This document shows, piece by piece, positions 51,777-60,207 of a stretch of DNA of 64,000 bases (position 1 is its first letter; each line of letters opens with the position of its first letter). Source of the DNA: Clostridia bacterium (lineage in GTDB: Bacteria > Bacillota > Peptococcia > DRI-13 > UBA5745); the NCBI GenBank assembly GCA_018436095.1, contig JAHDMJ010000001.1, positions 124,001 to 188,000 of the forward strand, given 5' to 3'. Under the pieces are notes generated by a model that saw nothing but the letters and a program-made list of their open reading frames with translations, ran no database searches and was not told the origin of the DNA. Made by a program: the position numbers and the translations under genes.

Positions 51777-52958
51777 ATGCGTCAAGTTTATGCGGACAAC
51801 GCCGCTACCACTGCGGTAAGTTCTCATGCTTTGGAGGTTATGATCCCTTATTTCAGTGAAACCTATGGCAATCCTTCCAGCCTCCACACTTTTGGCCAGG
51901 AAGCCGCTTCCGCTATGAATGAGGCCCGGCAAACCATGGCCCGCTATCTGGGCTGCGATGCCCGGGAGATTTATTTTACCTCCGGCGGTACGGAAGCCGA
52001 CAACTGGGCTGTGCAAAATGCCTCCCGTTTAGGTGAGAAAAAAGGTAAAAAGCATTTAATTACCACCAGCTTTGAACATCACGCCCTTCTGCACACCATG
52101 CAGCAAATGGAGAAGCAGGGCTTTGAAGTAACCTATCTGGATGTACACGAGGATGGTCTGGTGCGCCTGGAGGAGCTGGCAGCCGCCATCCGTCCCGATA
52201 CGGCTTTAGTTTCCATTATGTATGCCAACAATGAGATTGGTACCGTTCAGCCTATTAAGGAAATCGGCCAGTTGTGCCGGGAAAAGGGCGTTCCCTTCCA
52301 TACCGACGCCGTCCAGGCTGCCGGCCACCTGCCCATCAATGTAGTGGAGCAGTCCATCGATATGCTCTCTTTGTCCGCTCATAAATTCCACGGTCCCAAA
52401 GGCGTAGGCCTTCTCTATTGCCGCCGGACGATTCCTTTAGGCAATCTGATCCACGGCGGCGGCCAGGAACGGGGCAAACGGCCCGGCACCGAAAACCTGG
52501 CAGCCATCATGGGTATGGCCGCTGCCTTCCAAGAAGCTTGCGATGCCATGGCAGAAGAAATGCCCAAAGTAGCAGCCTTACGGGACAAGCTGATTGCCGG
52601 CTTGCGGCCCATTTCCCGCAGCCGTCTCAACGGCCACCCCGAAAAACGGCTGCCCAACAACGTCAGCTTTTGCTTTGAAGGCATTGAAGGTGAATCCCTG
52701 CTTTTATCTCTGGATATGAAGGGTATTGCCGGCTCTTCCGGCTCTGCCTGCACTTCGGGCAGCCTGGATCCCAGCCACGTGCTTTTGGCCATCGGCCTGC
52801 CTCACGAAATTGCTCACGGTTCCCTGCGGCTGTCCTTATCCCGTTACACTACGGAAGAAGACATCGATTATATTCTGAAAGAGCTGCCCCCAATCGTGGC
52901 TTATCTGCGGGATATTTCCCCGGTCTGGGAACGCTTGATGAATGAAGAAAAGGCCTGA
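51777..52958 (+). CDS. nifS: Cysteine desulfurase, NifS/IscS type
   Basis: A 393-residue PLP enzyme that releases sulfur from cysteine for Fe-S cluster assembly. Seen: YADNAATT start, FTSGGTEADNWA, the FEHHALL His, HTDAVQAAGHL, the PLP lysine in SLSAHKFHGPKGVG (Lys203) and the active-site Cys325 in SSGSACTSGS. The operon Rrf2-nifS-nifU is a common clostridial arrangement. Normal length, no defect seen. Confidence 0.96.
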   Translation: MRQVYADNAATTAVSSHALEVMIPYFSETYGNPSSLHTFGQEAASAMNEARQTMARYLGCDAREIYFTSGGTEADNWAVQNASRLGEKKGKKHLITTSFEHHALLHTMQQMEKQGFEVTYLDVHEDGLVRLEELAAAIRPDTALVSIMYANNEIGTVQPIKEIGQLCREKGVPFHTDAVQAAGHLPINVVEQSIDMLSLSAHKFHGPKGVGLLYCRRTIPLGNLIHGGGQERGKRPGTENLAAIMGMAAAFQEACDAMAEEMPKVAALRDKLIAGLRPISRSRLNGHPEKRLPNNVSFCFEGIEGESLLLSLDMKGIAGSSGSACTSGSLDPSHVLLAIGLPHEIAHGSLRLSLSRYTTEEDIDYILKELPPIVAYLRDISPVWERLMNEEKA

Positions 52959-52969
52959 CCGAAGAAGCT

Positions 52970-53095
52970 TTAGATAGAGAACGTTTGATAGAAAACTCTC
53001 GATAGAAAATGTTTGATTTAAAATGCTTGAAAGAAGGCCCTTGATAGAAGCGTTTGATTAAAAATGCTTGATAGAAAAACTGCCTGATCAAAAAA
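52970..53095 (+). repeat. Degenerate short tandem repeats between nifS and nifU
   Basis: About eight loosely repeated units around TTTGATAGAAAA and TGCTTGATAGAA fill the gap of 150 bp. They precede the AAAGGAG site of nifU. No gene is seen. Confidence 0.6.
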
Positions 53096-53108
53096 GGAGT
53101 GAAATCTC

Positions 53109-53543
53109 ATGTTATATAGTGAAAAAGTCATGGACCATTTCGCCAATCCCCGCAATTTAGGCAAGATGGACGATGCCGACGGCATCGGCGAGGTAGGCAA
53201 CGCCAAATGCGGCGATATCATGAAAATGTACATTAAAGTAGAGGATGGCATCATCACCGATGTGACCTTTAATACTTTCGGTTGCGCCTCCGCCATCGCC
53301 ACCAGTTCTATGGCCACGGAGCTGGTCAAAGGCAAGCCTATCGACCAAGCTTTGGAGCTGACCAATAAGGCAGTGGTAGAGGCTCTGGACGGCCTGCCGC
53401 CGGCAAAGATTCATTGTTCCGTCTTGGCCGAGCAGGCAATCAAGGCCGCCATCGCCGATTATTATGAGAAAAACGGCATCGATTATGATAAAGCCGCTTT
53501 TGCCTGCGAAGACTGCGACCATTGCCATTTACACGAAGTTTAA
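53109..53543 (+). CDS. nifU: Fe-S cluster scaffold, NifU N-terminal/IscU type
   Basis: A 144-residue scaffold protein. The three cluster-binding cysteines are Cys34 (NAKCGD, with Asp36), Cys59 (TFGCAS) and Cys103 (KIHCS). A short Cys/His-rich tail (CEDCDHCHLHEV) is added. It would accept sulfur from the NifS protein encoded upstream. AAAAAGGAG precedes the ATG. Confidence 0.95.
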   Translation: MLYSEKVMDHFANPRNLGKMDDADGIGEVGNAKCGDIMKMYIKVEDGIITDVTFNTFGCASAIATSSMATELVKGKPIDQALELTNKAVVEALDGLPPAKIHCSVLAEQAIKAAIADYYEKNGIDYDKAAFACEDCDHCHLHEV

Positions 53544-53647
53544 TTTTGCAGCATAACCCTGCTGCTCCCTTTTCCCTTTATTCACCCCATTCCTTACACC
53601 CTTTATTCCTTACCCTGTCACTTGCATTTGTATTTGTACCCAAAACA

Positions 53648-53698
53648 AAAGACTGTCCGGTTCTCAGAGGCAATTGCCTCAGCAGCCGGGCAGTCTTT
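53648..53698 (+). terminator. Terminator of the nif operon
   Basis: AAAGACTG-T-CCGG pairs with CCGG-G-CAGTCTTT; an inner GAGGCAATTGCCTC palindrome sits in the loop. A T-rich stretch follows. Confidence 0.85.
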
Positions 53699-53814
53699 TA
53701 TTTTATTTGCTTTATTAAGAAGACCCGGCGTCAATAGTATATGCCGGGCGCTGCCCCGGGCATTGACCCAGGCAGTAGCCCAGACAGTGGCTCAGGCAGT
53801 AGCCCAGGCAAACC

Positions 53815-54106
53815 GTGCAAAATTGCAGGTTTGTTGCGGTATGCACTGGCTAACTGAGCAAAATTGCAAGTTTGTATCCAGAATCGCGGCATTTTGAGCA
53901 AAATTGCAAGTTTGTAATAGATGATCTAGCCTGAAAATAGGGTTCTCAGGCTAAATTCAGCCCGTTTCAGGCTAAATAGGTTTCCTAAGCAGTGATTTAA
54001 AGATAACAAACCTGGAATTTTGCACAGTTAGCCTAGGCAAACAACGACAAACTTGCAATTTTGCTCCTTTTTCAAAGCTTCAGCAAACAAACTTGCAATT
54101 TTGAGC
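53815..54106. repeat. Phased inverted array of 20-bp repeats, locus 2
   Basis: Six copies near the consensus GAGCAAAATTGCAAGTTTGT. Forward: 53815-53834, 53856-53875, 53896-53915. Inverted: 54006-54025, 54047-54066, 54087-54106. Starts are 41 and 40 bp apart in both halves, about four DNA turns, so all copies in a half lie on one face of the helix. A 90-bp centre separates the halves. Spacer sequences differ from each other. The whole layout is mirror-symmetric. Confidence 0.85.
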
Positions 54107-54177
54107 ATGTGTCCATTGTCCAGGGCATGTGCCTATTGTCCAGAGCATGTGCATGTGCCATGACGGCAATTCATCTG

Positions 54178-54420
54178 CTATTTTATTCTCTTCCGTATAA
54201 TGCACTTGATAACAACAGCTACCAATAAAACAACAACAGTAACTCCACCATAAACTAAAATGCTGGAATACCAGGGCGCCGATTGCCAATCATATAAACC
54301 TCGATGTGTTTTGTAATGCCAAAATCTATATAAGCTATGCCCGATAAACACCCCCAAAAAGGAGCCAATTATCATATTCAATATTTGATTCAGCCGTTTA
54401 AGTCTATTTTGTTTAAACAT
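54178..54420 (-). CDS. Small membrane protein, 80 aa
   Basis: A short protein with two membrane segments (about residues 12-32 and 54-73), starting MFKQNRLKRLNQILNMIIGS and ending in a Lys/Arg-rich tail. I do not recognise its family with certainty. The ATG at 54420 lies directly after the stop of the YkgJ-like gene, and GGAGGAA within that gene's end serves as its ribosome site, so the two are coupled. Confidence 0.65.
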   Translation of the reverse strand: MFKQNRLKRLNQILNMIIGSFLGVFIGHSLYRFWHYKTHRGLYDWQSAPWYSSILVYGGVTVVVLLVAVVIKCIIRKRIK

Positions 54421-54421
54421 A

Positions 54422-55486
54422 CTATTCCTCCGCCAACAGACGCTGCCACAGTCCTTCATTAACCACATCACGGAGAACCACATCGGCAAAGCGTTCTTTG
54501 CCTGCAAAGCCTTTGGACCGGTAGTCCTGCCAATCCTTGGCCACCTGCTCGCCAAGAATACGAATCAATTCGTTTTCGCCTTCGTTGACGATCTGGCGGC
54601 GCAAAGCTTCGGCCCGGCGGCTGGAGGGCAGGCAAACGTAGCTTTGGCAAACCAAAGGCCTCAAAGCATGGGCCCGGCAGCGCTGCTTGTCCAAATCCAG
54701 AAAAACACAGTTTCCCGCCTCCAACCGCCGCAGACAAATGTCGATAACGCCGGGACTCTCTGCCGCCGCTGAGGTATTTGCCGCTTCTGCCTTTGATGCC
54801 ACACTTGCAGCCCCTTCTACTTTTGTTGCTTCTGACTTCGCCTCTGGGCCTGCAGCCCCTTCTGCCTTCGCTGCCACGCTTGCAGCCGCTTCTGCTTTTG
54901 CCGTCTCTGCCCCTGGCGCCGCCGCCCCGGCAAAATCGCCGCCCCGAATCTCAGCATATTCCCGGATAAAACGCAGATTTTGCCTGGTATCCTTTTGCCG
55001 TAAGTTGCCAAAATATAAGGAGAGGCTACCGGAGCCGCCATCTCTCGTACCAAAGAAATCGTCAAATGTATCACTCAAATCGTCAAATGCACTACTCGAA
55101 TCGCCGGGTGCACTACTCGAATCGCCGGGTGCAGCGGCCGAATCGCTATATTCGTCGGCAAGCTTGGCGGTATCACCAGATGCTTTATTTGCGGTTTCCC
55201 CTTTCGCCATTGTGACCCCGGCATCTGCCTTTGCCGCCTCCGGCTCATTACCATAAAAAGCTGCGGCATACCGCAATACGTCCGGCGCCGTCAAAGGCAC
55301 CCGCTCCCAGCAGCAATTGCTGCAGCCATCGCAGGGCGCCACCTTTTCTTCCTGAAAATCGTTGAGGGCGTCCAGGTAATCCTGAATGTTGGCCTCTTGA
55401 TCCAACACCTGCACGTCATAGTTCAACATGCCGTCGCTGCCTTTGACCAGCTTGATTGCCACTTTATTTTTTGCTGTATTCTTCAC
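54422..55486 (-). CDS. YkgJ-family cysteine-cluster protein with low-complexity insertion
   Basis: A 354-residue protein. The CxxCxxxCC start (CDGCSNCCWERVPLT) and the late NCVFLDLDKQRCRAHALRPLVCQSYVC set are the metal- or Fe-S-binding cysteines of the YkgJ family (UPF0153). Between them about 180 residues of Ala/Glu/Ser/Lys-rich repeats (GDSSSAPGDSSSA, AEAAASVAAKAEGAAG) are inserted, making it much longer than usual. The function of the family is not settled. It is coupled to the small membrane protein downstream. Confidence 0.78.
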   Translation of the reverse strand: MKNTAKNKVAIKLVKGSDGMLNYDVQVLDQEANIQDYLDALNDFQEEKVAPCDGCSNCCWERVPLTAPDVLRYAAAFYGNEPEAAKADAGVTMAKGETANKASGDTAKLADEYSDSAAAPGDSSSAPGDSSSAFDDLSDTFDDFFGTRDGGSGSLSLYFGNLRQKDTRQNLRFIREYAEIRGGDFAGAAAPGAETAKAEAAASVAAKAEGAAGPEAKSEATKVEGAASVASKAEAANTSAAAESPGVIDICLRRLEAGNCVFLDLDKQRCRAHALRPLVCQSYVCLPSSRRAEALRRQIVNEGENELIRILGEQVAKDWQDYRSKGFAGKERFADVVLRDVVNEGLWQRLLAEE

Positions 55487-55678
55487 TTTTCCCTTGCCCC
55501 CAGATAACTACCGGCTTCGCTGCCGGTTCTCTTCATGCTTGCCTATTTCCGATTAAGCTATTTTTCAACCTTGCTTCTGGCTTCCAAAGTGTCTATAATA
55601 TTAATATTAGCTAAAGCAGCATATAATTATCATAGCACACATAATACCGCAAAATATATTATAATTGGAGTGCCGCTT

Positions 55679-56326
55679 ATGAACAATATCTTGCCCGGTT
55701 CTTTTTTTACCGTTGCCGAAGAAATTGCTAACGCCATTACCCACGGTATAGGCGCCGCTCTGGCCATTGCCGGCACGGTGGTAATGATCGTCACCGCAGC
55801 CATGACCGGAGACCCATGGAAAATCGTCAGCGTTTCCATCTATGGCGCCACCTTGATCCTGCTGTTTTTGATGTCCACTCTTTATCACGCCCTGGTGCCG
55901 GAAAAGGCCAAAAGGGTTTTCCGGATTTTTGACCACTCCTCCATTTTTCTGCTTATTGCCGGCAGCTATATCCCTTATACTCTGGTGACGCTCCGGGGCC
56001 CTTTGGGCTGGACTATTTTCGGTCTGGTCTGGGCATTGGCCATTGTGGGCGTAGTCTTAAACTGCATCAGCATTGAGCGTTTTGAGAAATTCTCTCTGGC
56101 GGCTTATTTGGGCATGGGCTGGTGCATCGTCATTGCCATCGTTCCCCTGATCCGGCTGCTGCCCGCCGGCGGCTTGGCCTTTTTAGTCACGGGAGGCTTG
56201 GCTTACACCTTTGGGGTCTATTTTTACCGCAAGGATACCGTCAAATACATGCATTCCGTATGGCATCTTTTTGTATTAGCCGGCGCCTTACTCCACTATT
56301 TTGCCGTCCAGTTTTACGTAATATAA
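55679..56326 (+). CDS. Hemolysin III / PAQR-family membrane protein
   Basis: A 215-residue protein with about seven membrane segments. Family marks: EEIANAITHGIGAALAIAG near the start, STLYHALVPEKAKRVFRIFDHSSIFLLIAGSYIPY, and the C-terminal HSVWHLFVLAGALLHYFAV with conserved His. Members are PAQR-like; the bacterial role is uncertain despite the hemolysin name. TTGGAGTG precedes ATG 55679. The Crp-like gene follows 24 bp after its stop. Confidence 0.92.
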   Translation: MNNILPGSFFTVAEEIANAITHGIGAALAIAGTVVMIVTAAMTGDPWKIVSVSIYGATLILLFLMSTLYHALVPEKAKRVFRIFDHSSIFLLIAGSYIPYTLVTLRGPLGWTIFGLVWALAIVGVVLNCISIERFEKFSLAAYLGMGWCIVIAIVPLIRLLPAGGLAFLVTGGLAYTFGVYFYRKDTVKYMHSVWHLFVLAGALLHYFAVQFYVI

Positions 56327-56350
56327 GGCCGTATAAGGGAGGCGTACGCG

Positions 56351-56905
56351 ATGAAAGATGAGAAATTTGTCCAACAAATATTAGATATTTTGCCCTCGCA
56401 GACCCTGGAATTAAAGCGCAAGAAATTTCACACCTTTAATTTCGGTCCTCAGCACAATGTCTGGATCGTTACCGACGGCTTGCTGATGTCGGTGCGCAGC
56501 GCCGAAGACGGCAGATTTAAAGGCACGGGGCTTTACGACAGCAATTCCATTCTGGGACTTGGCGGTTTTTACGGTCACGATAAAGAAGTGACCTGTTTTA
56601 CCTTGAGCAAAACCACCCTGCGCTGCATCCCCACCCGTCTGTTTAATGATCTGCTCAAGGAAAATGTGGATCTTTGCTACAATATGATGCTTTACAGCAG
56701 CCGGATGTTTACCAGGGTTATGGACGAGCTGGAAACCTCCACTTTGCGGACGCTGGAGGAGCAGATCGCCTCTTTTGAGCATAATTTAATGCAAATGGAC
56801 TTGCCTGATGATTTGTCGGTGACGGAAACTTGCATCGCAATGGCTATCGGCGCCCACCCCGTCAGCGTCAGCCGGGCCAGAAAGCGGCTGAAAGAAGGCC
56901 TCTAA
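56351..56905 (+). CDS. Crp/Fnr-family-like transcriptional regulator
   Basis: A 184-residue protein. An N-terminal cyclic-nucleotide-binding-like beta region (VWIVTDGLLMSVRSAEDGRFKGTGLYDSNSILGLGGF) is followed by a dimer helix and a C-terminal helix-turn-helix (LSVTETCIAMAIGAHPVSVSRARKRLKEGL). It is shorter than typical Crp and lacks FNR cysteines; the ligand is unknown. Probably cotranscribed with the hemolysin III gene. Confidence 0.8.
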   Translation: MKDEKFVQQILDILPSQTLELKRKKFHTFNFGPQHNVWIVTDGLLMSVRSAEDGRFKGTGLYDSNSILGLGGFYGHDKEVTCFTLSKTTLRCIPTRLFNDLLKENVDLCYNMMLYSSRMFTRVMDELETSTLRTLEEQIASFEHNLMQMDLPDDLSVTETCIAMAIGAHPVSVSRARKRLKEGL

Positions 56906-57030
56906 GCCCTCTACCAAACCCTTACTGACTCTACTAAACTCTATTAGGCCGCTGTCAAACTCAACTAGCCGCCATCCTCAACCCCTAGACACGCCTAAAT
57001 AATTGGCGCCATATAGCTCTATATGCACAT

Positions 57031-57059
57031 AAAAACGGACTCTTCTTGAGCCCGTTTTT
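57031..57059. terminator. Bidirectional terminator
   Basis: AAAAACGG pairs with CCGTTTTT around a short inner stem, with A and T runs on both sides. It serves the convergent Crp-like and thioesterase genes. Confidence 0.85.
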
Positions 57060-57084
57060 GTTATGTTGCCACGATTTATATAAA

Positions 57085-57591
57085 TTAAAATTCAAGAAAA
57101 TCCTGATCTTTTTCCTGAGGAATAAATATCCGCTCCAACTCCTGATCACTCAATTCAGCAATCTTCGTTAACGATTGCTTCATATAAGTCCCGGAAGCCG
57201 TAACCGCCACCTGGCCGTCGGGCAGGATTAATTCGCCGCTGCTGCGAAAAAGCCGGCGGCTGTTTTCCGTCACCTCAGCCACTACCTTGAGGGGCACATC
57301 CAGGGGCACCGGCTTCTTGTAGCGAATGGTCAGCTCCGCCGTCACCGCCCAGCAGTCCGGCTCTAAAGGCAGAATGGCCCGGCCCAGCGCCTCATCAATA
57401 ATCGAAGCAGCCACGCCGCCGTGGAGCCTTTGGGGATAGCTTTGAAATGTTTCGCCGGGCTGGAAAACCGCTACGGTTTTGCCCTCTTCCAAATCATAAA
57501 ACTGGGCCTTCAGTCCTCCCGGATTATCCTGGCCGCAGCAAAAACACATCTCGCTGATATATTGCTTGCCGATTACTTTATGCTTCGTCAT
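57085..57591 (-). CDS. PaaI-type hotdog thioesterase
   Basis: A 168-residue hotdog-fold protein. Seen: CFCCGQDNPGGLKAQFYDLEEG, QSYPQRLHGGVAASIIDEALGRAI (active-site region) and TAELTIRYKKPVPLDVPLKVVAEV. It probably hydrolyses acyl-CoA; the substrate is unknown. ATG 57591 follows GGAGGAG and overlaps the end of the fur-family gene by 14 bp, so the two are coupled. Confidence 0.88.
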   Translation of the reverse strand: MTKHKVIGKQYISEMCFCCGQDNPGGLKAQFYDLEEGKTVAVFQPGETFQSYPQRLHGGVAASIIDEALGRAILPLEPDCWAVTAELTIRYKKPVPLDVPLKVVAEVTENSRRLFRSSGELILPDGQVAVTASGTYMKQSLTKIAELSDQELERIFIPQEKDQDFLEF

Positions 57592-58090
57592 CCTGATCAA
57601 ACTCCTCCGGATCAAAAGGAAATTCCTCTTCTGTAAAAGAGCTGTCCTGAGCCACTCCCGGCAAATGCACCCGCCGGTGCTGAAAAGGCAGCTCCCGCTT
57701 AAGACAATTGGGACAAATCCCAAAAAACTCTAAATAATGGTGTTCGATTAAATAGCCGGTTTGCTGAGAAATCAGGTCCTCGCTGGCTTGTACCGGGCAA
57801 CTGTCGATAGCCACCTGAGCATGGCAGATGCGGCAAGTTACCATGTGCTTATGATTGGCCCCCGCCGCCGAAAAGCGGGCGGTACCGTCCGGGTATACGG
57901 CCTTTGTCACATGGCCCAGGTCAATGAGCCGGTCCAGGTTGCGGTATACGGTGGTCAGCGCCATATTGGGGCACTCGTTTTGACACCGTTTTAATATCTG
58001 ATCCGCTGTCAGCGGCTTGCTTACCGATGTAAAAATATCCAGCAGCTTTTTGCGCTGCTTTGTCTTTCGCAGATCCACTTCCTGATTCAA
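57578..58090 (-). CDS. Fur-family metalloregulator
   Basis: A Fur/PerR/Zur-type repressor of about 170 residues. DNA-binding part: RKTKQRKKLLDIFTSVSKPLTADQIL and ALTTVYRNLDRLIDLGHV. Metal-binding part: NHKHMVTCRICH (regulatory His/Cys), EHHYLEFFGICPNC with the structural zinc cysteines. An acidic tail of about 35 residues (EEEFPFDPEEFDQDDEA end) is longer than usual. TTG 58090 is favoured because GGAGGG lies seven bases upstream; the ATG at 58135 has no site. Which metal it senses cannot be read. Confidence 0.88.
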   Translation of the reverse strand: MNQEVDLRKTKQRKKLLDIFTSVSKPLTADQILKRCQNECPNMALTTVYRNLDRLIDLGHVTKAVYPDGTARFSAAGANHKHMVTCRICHAQVAIDSCPVQASEDLISQQTGYLIEHHYLEFFGICPNCLKRELPFQHRRVHLPGVAQDSSFTEEEFPFDPEEFDQDDEA

Positions 58091-58267
58091 CAATAACCCT
58101 CCACTATTTACTACTCTTCTTTTAAAGAATACCATACTTTAAAGGAAAAAAGCAAATGCAAATTACCTGCAAATCGACAAAATATTAACTCATGCTAATA
58201 TTTTAAAGCGAATTACAGGGACAAGTTGCCCTATCAGGACGATGAACAAACAACCCCATTACCGCTT

Positions 58268-59578
58268 TTACTCATATTCTTCTGTACAGGCCGTCTCCTC
58301 CCGGCCCAACTCCTCCCGGGCCAGCAAATCACAGGCCTCCCCCTCGGGCAAGGCCACCACATCCTGCAGCCGCCGGCGAATCTGGCGGGTTCTGACGCCA
58401 ATTAGCTTGTCCAGTTCTTTATTGGCCTGATCCAACCGCTGTTGGGTGGATTCAAGGACTATTCCGAATTTATCAAATTCGGTTTTAACCGCCCCCAAAA
58501 CTTGCCAAACCTCGCCGGATCGTTTCTGAATAGCCAAGGTTTTAAAGCCCATTTGCAGGCTATTGAGCAAAGCTGCCAATGTGGTGGGGCCGGCTATATT
58601 AATCCGGTAATCCCGCTGCAGGCTTTCTACCATACCCCGGCGGACAGCTTCGGCATAAAGGCCTTCAAAGGGCAGAAACAGGATAGCAAAATCCGTAGTA
58701 CAGGGCGGCTCCACGTATTTATCCCGAATATCCTTGGCAAAGCGGCGAATCCGCTGCTCCAGAGCCTGAGCCGCTGCCGCCACTTCCTGGGCGTCGCCCC
58801 TTTCGTAAGCCTCCACCAATTGGCTGTAACTATCGGCGGGGAATTTAGCGTCGATGGGCAGCCAAACCGTATCCTCACCGGCCCCCGGCAGGCGGACAGC
58901 GTATTCCACCACCTCCCGGCTGCCTTTTTTCGTGGCCACATTGGCGGCATATTGATCCGGTGACAAAATCTGCTCCAAAATGGCTCCCAACTGGTATTCA
59001 CCCAACACACCCCGGGTTTTGACGTTGGAAAGAACTTTTTTCAGATCTCCCACGCCGGCGGCCAAGGTCTGCATCTCCCCCAAGCCTTTATAAACCTGCT
59101 CCAGCCGCTGGCTCACCAATTGAAAAGACTGACCGATCCGCTCCTCTAAGGTTTTATGAAGCTTTTCATCCACCGTGGCCTGCATTGCAGTCAAACGGCC
59201 GTCCATAGCCTCGGTTACTTTCTCCAGGCGCTGGTCCACCCGCTGCCCCAGACGGTCCAGCCTGACCTCCTGGCTCTCCTGAATCTGCTGCAGCCGCAGG
59301 GCCACCTGCTCGTTGCCCCTTTGCATAGATTGGCGGTAAATCTCTAATATTCTGGCAGTTTCGTTGCTCAACTGGGCTATAGCATTCTTTTGGCTTTCCT
59401 GGCTGCCCTGCAAATGGGCCGTAACCGTTTCCAGGAATAGGCGCTGCTGGCCGCCCTGACGGCCGGCCTCCTCCCGGGCCGCCGATCTTAACTGCTCCGA
59501 CAGGCTTCGGAAAGAAAACAGCACCAGCACCAGCAAGACAATTACTGCTATTAATAAGATAATCAATACTGTCTCCAA
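58268..59578 (-). CDS. rmuC: DNA recombination protein RmuC
   Basis: A 436-residue protein with an N-terminal membrane anchor (about residues 3-24), a long coiled coil (about 25-180) and a C-terminal nuclease-like RmuC domain (VKTRGVLGEYQLGAILEQIL, VWLPIDAKFPADSY, FAILFLPFEGLYAEAVRR). RmuC limits inversion and rearrangement of short inverted repeats in E. coli, which is of note beside the many inverted repeats here. Normal length. Confidence 0.92.
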   Translation of the reverse strand: METVLIILLIAVIVLLVLVLFSFRSLSEQLRSAAREEAGRQGGQQRLFLETVTAHLQGSQESQKNAIAQLSNETARILEIYRQSMQRGNEQVALRLQQIQESQEVRLDRLGQRVDQRLEKVTEAMDGRLTAMQATVDEKLHKTLEERIGQSFQLVSQRLEQVYKGLGEMQTLAAGVGDLKKVLSNVKTRGVLGEYQLGAILEQILSPDQYAANVATKKGSREVVEYAVRLPGAGEDTVWLPIDAKFPADSYSQLVEAYERGDAQEVAAAAQALEQRIRRFAKDIRDKYVEPPCTTDFAILFLPFEGLYAEAVRRGMVESLQRDYRINIAGPTTLAALLNSLQMGFKTLAIQKRSGEVWQVLGAVKTEFDKFGIVLESTQQRLDQANKELDKLIGVRTRQIRRRLQDVVALPEGEACDLLAREELGREETACTEEYE

Positions 59579-59607
59579 TTTGCTCCCTCCTATAGGCTTT
59601 ATTATAA

Positions 59608-59747
59608 CGCCTCATTATAACGCCTCAGTGAAAATTTTTCGACGGTAGAAAAATTTTCTTCCTCTATGCGTTTCAATGAGGCTAGTGTATGTGCTGACTG
59701 AAAAAAGTGCAAAGGCATTGAGAATGCCGCAGACGCCTCATTATAAC
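59608..59747. repeat. Small repeat-bounded segment
   Basis: CGCCTCATTATAAC occurs at 59608-59621 and 59734-59747 as direct repeats. Between them GAAAATTTTTC (59630-59640) and GAAAAATTTTC (59648-59658) form an 11-bp hairpin. It may be a small non-autonomous insertion or slipped duplication. No gene is seen between rmuC and the next small gene. Confidence 0.5.
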
Positions 59748-59850
59748 ACAAAAAAAGAGAAAAGGAGGCAAGGCAGCCCTGTCCCTTTCGACAAGAGCAT
59801 GACTGCTTACCTCCTATTCCCTTTTCTGCTTTTGGCTTTCCGGCGGCCTT

Positions 59851-60048
59851 TTAGCGGCTGTTCTTCTGCAAATGGCCTTTCAGATTGGCCACCGCTCCGG
59901 GGGCTAATCCCAGCTCGTCGGCAATTTCCATATCGCTTCTATGCTGGCCCATTAAATTGATCAAAGCGTCCATATCGGTGCCTGCCTCTTCGCATTTGCG
60001 GCGAAAGTCCGGCTCTTCTTTTCTGAAGCCGCTGCCCTTCTCGTCCAA
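59851..60048 (-). CDS. Small helix-turn-helix protein, 65 aa
   Basis: A 65-residue charged protein. The segment INLMGQHRSDMEIADELGLAPGAVANLKGHL has the look of a helix-turn-helix (MEIADELGLAPGAVANL). The start is TTG 60048 behind an AGGAGG-rich stretch. The family is not recognised; it may be a small DNA-binding regulator. It is divergent from the dacF-like gene. Confidence 0.6.
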   Translation of the reverse strand: MDEKGSGFRKEEPDFRRKCEEAGTDMDALINLMGQHRSDMEIADELGLAPGAVANLKGHLQKNSR

Positions 60049-60143
60049 ATTCCTCGCCTCCTGCCTTTCTTTTACAAATTTATGACCTCTTTGTAAACCT
60101 TTCCGTCTGTTCCCAATTATTGTTTCCCGCTTTCGCTTAATTA

Positions 60144-60152
60144 TGATATAAT
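60144..60152 (+). promoter_or_regulatory. Extended -10 promoter of the carboxypeptidase gene
   Basis: TGATATAAT: a TGn element with a perfect TATAAT (60147-60152), about 55 bp before the ATG at 60208. Confidence 0.5.
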
Positions 60153-60207
60153 CGTTTTTAACTGAGGCTTCGACCCTGTGATTAAATGAAAGGATTTTTC
60201 AGCAGCT

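Larger units (their letters stand above)
53544..54177. other. Gene-free region with terminator, tandem units and phased repeats
   Basis: Over 600 bp without a gene. It contains the nifU terminator (53648-53698), a degenerate 12-bp tandem (CAGGCAGTAGCC units, about 53769-53808) and the phased inverted repeat array (53815-54106). The array centre has repeated AGCCTGA/TCAGGCT segments (53930-53980) that can pair with one another. The GGCATGTGCC-type repeats after 54106 also look duplicated. Confidence 0.7.

Noticed and set aside
53815-54106. CRISPR array
   Set aside because: Repeats are only 20 bp and vary, spacers are 20-21 bp, and half of the copies are inverted. No cas gene is present.
54687-55256. 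Plus-strand open frame opposite the YkgJ-like gene
   Set aside because: Ala/Ser/Pro-rich antisense translation of the low-complexity insertion; the cysteine motifs lie on the other strand.
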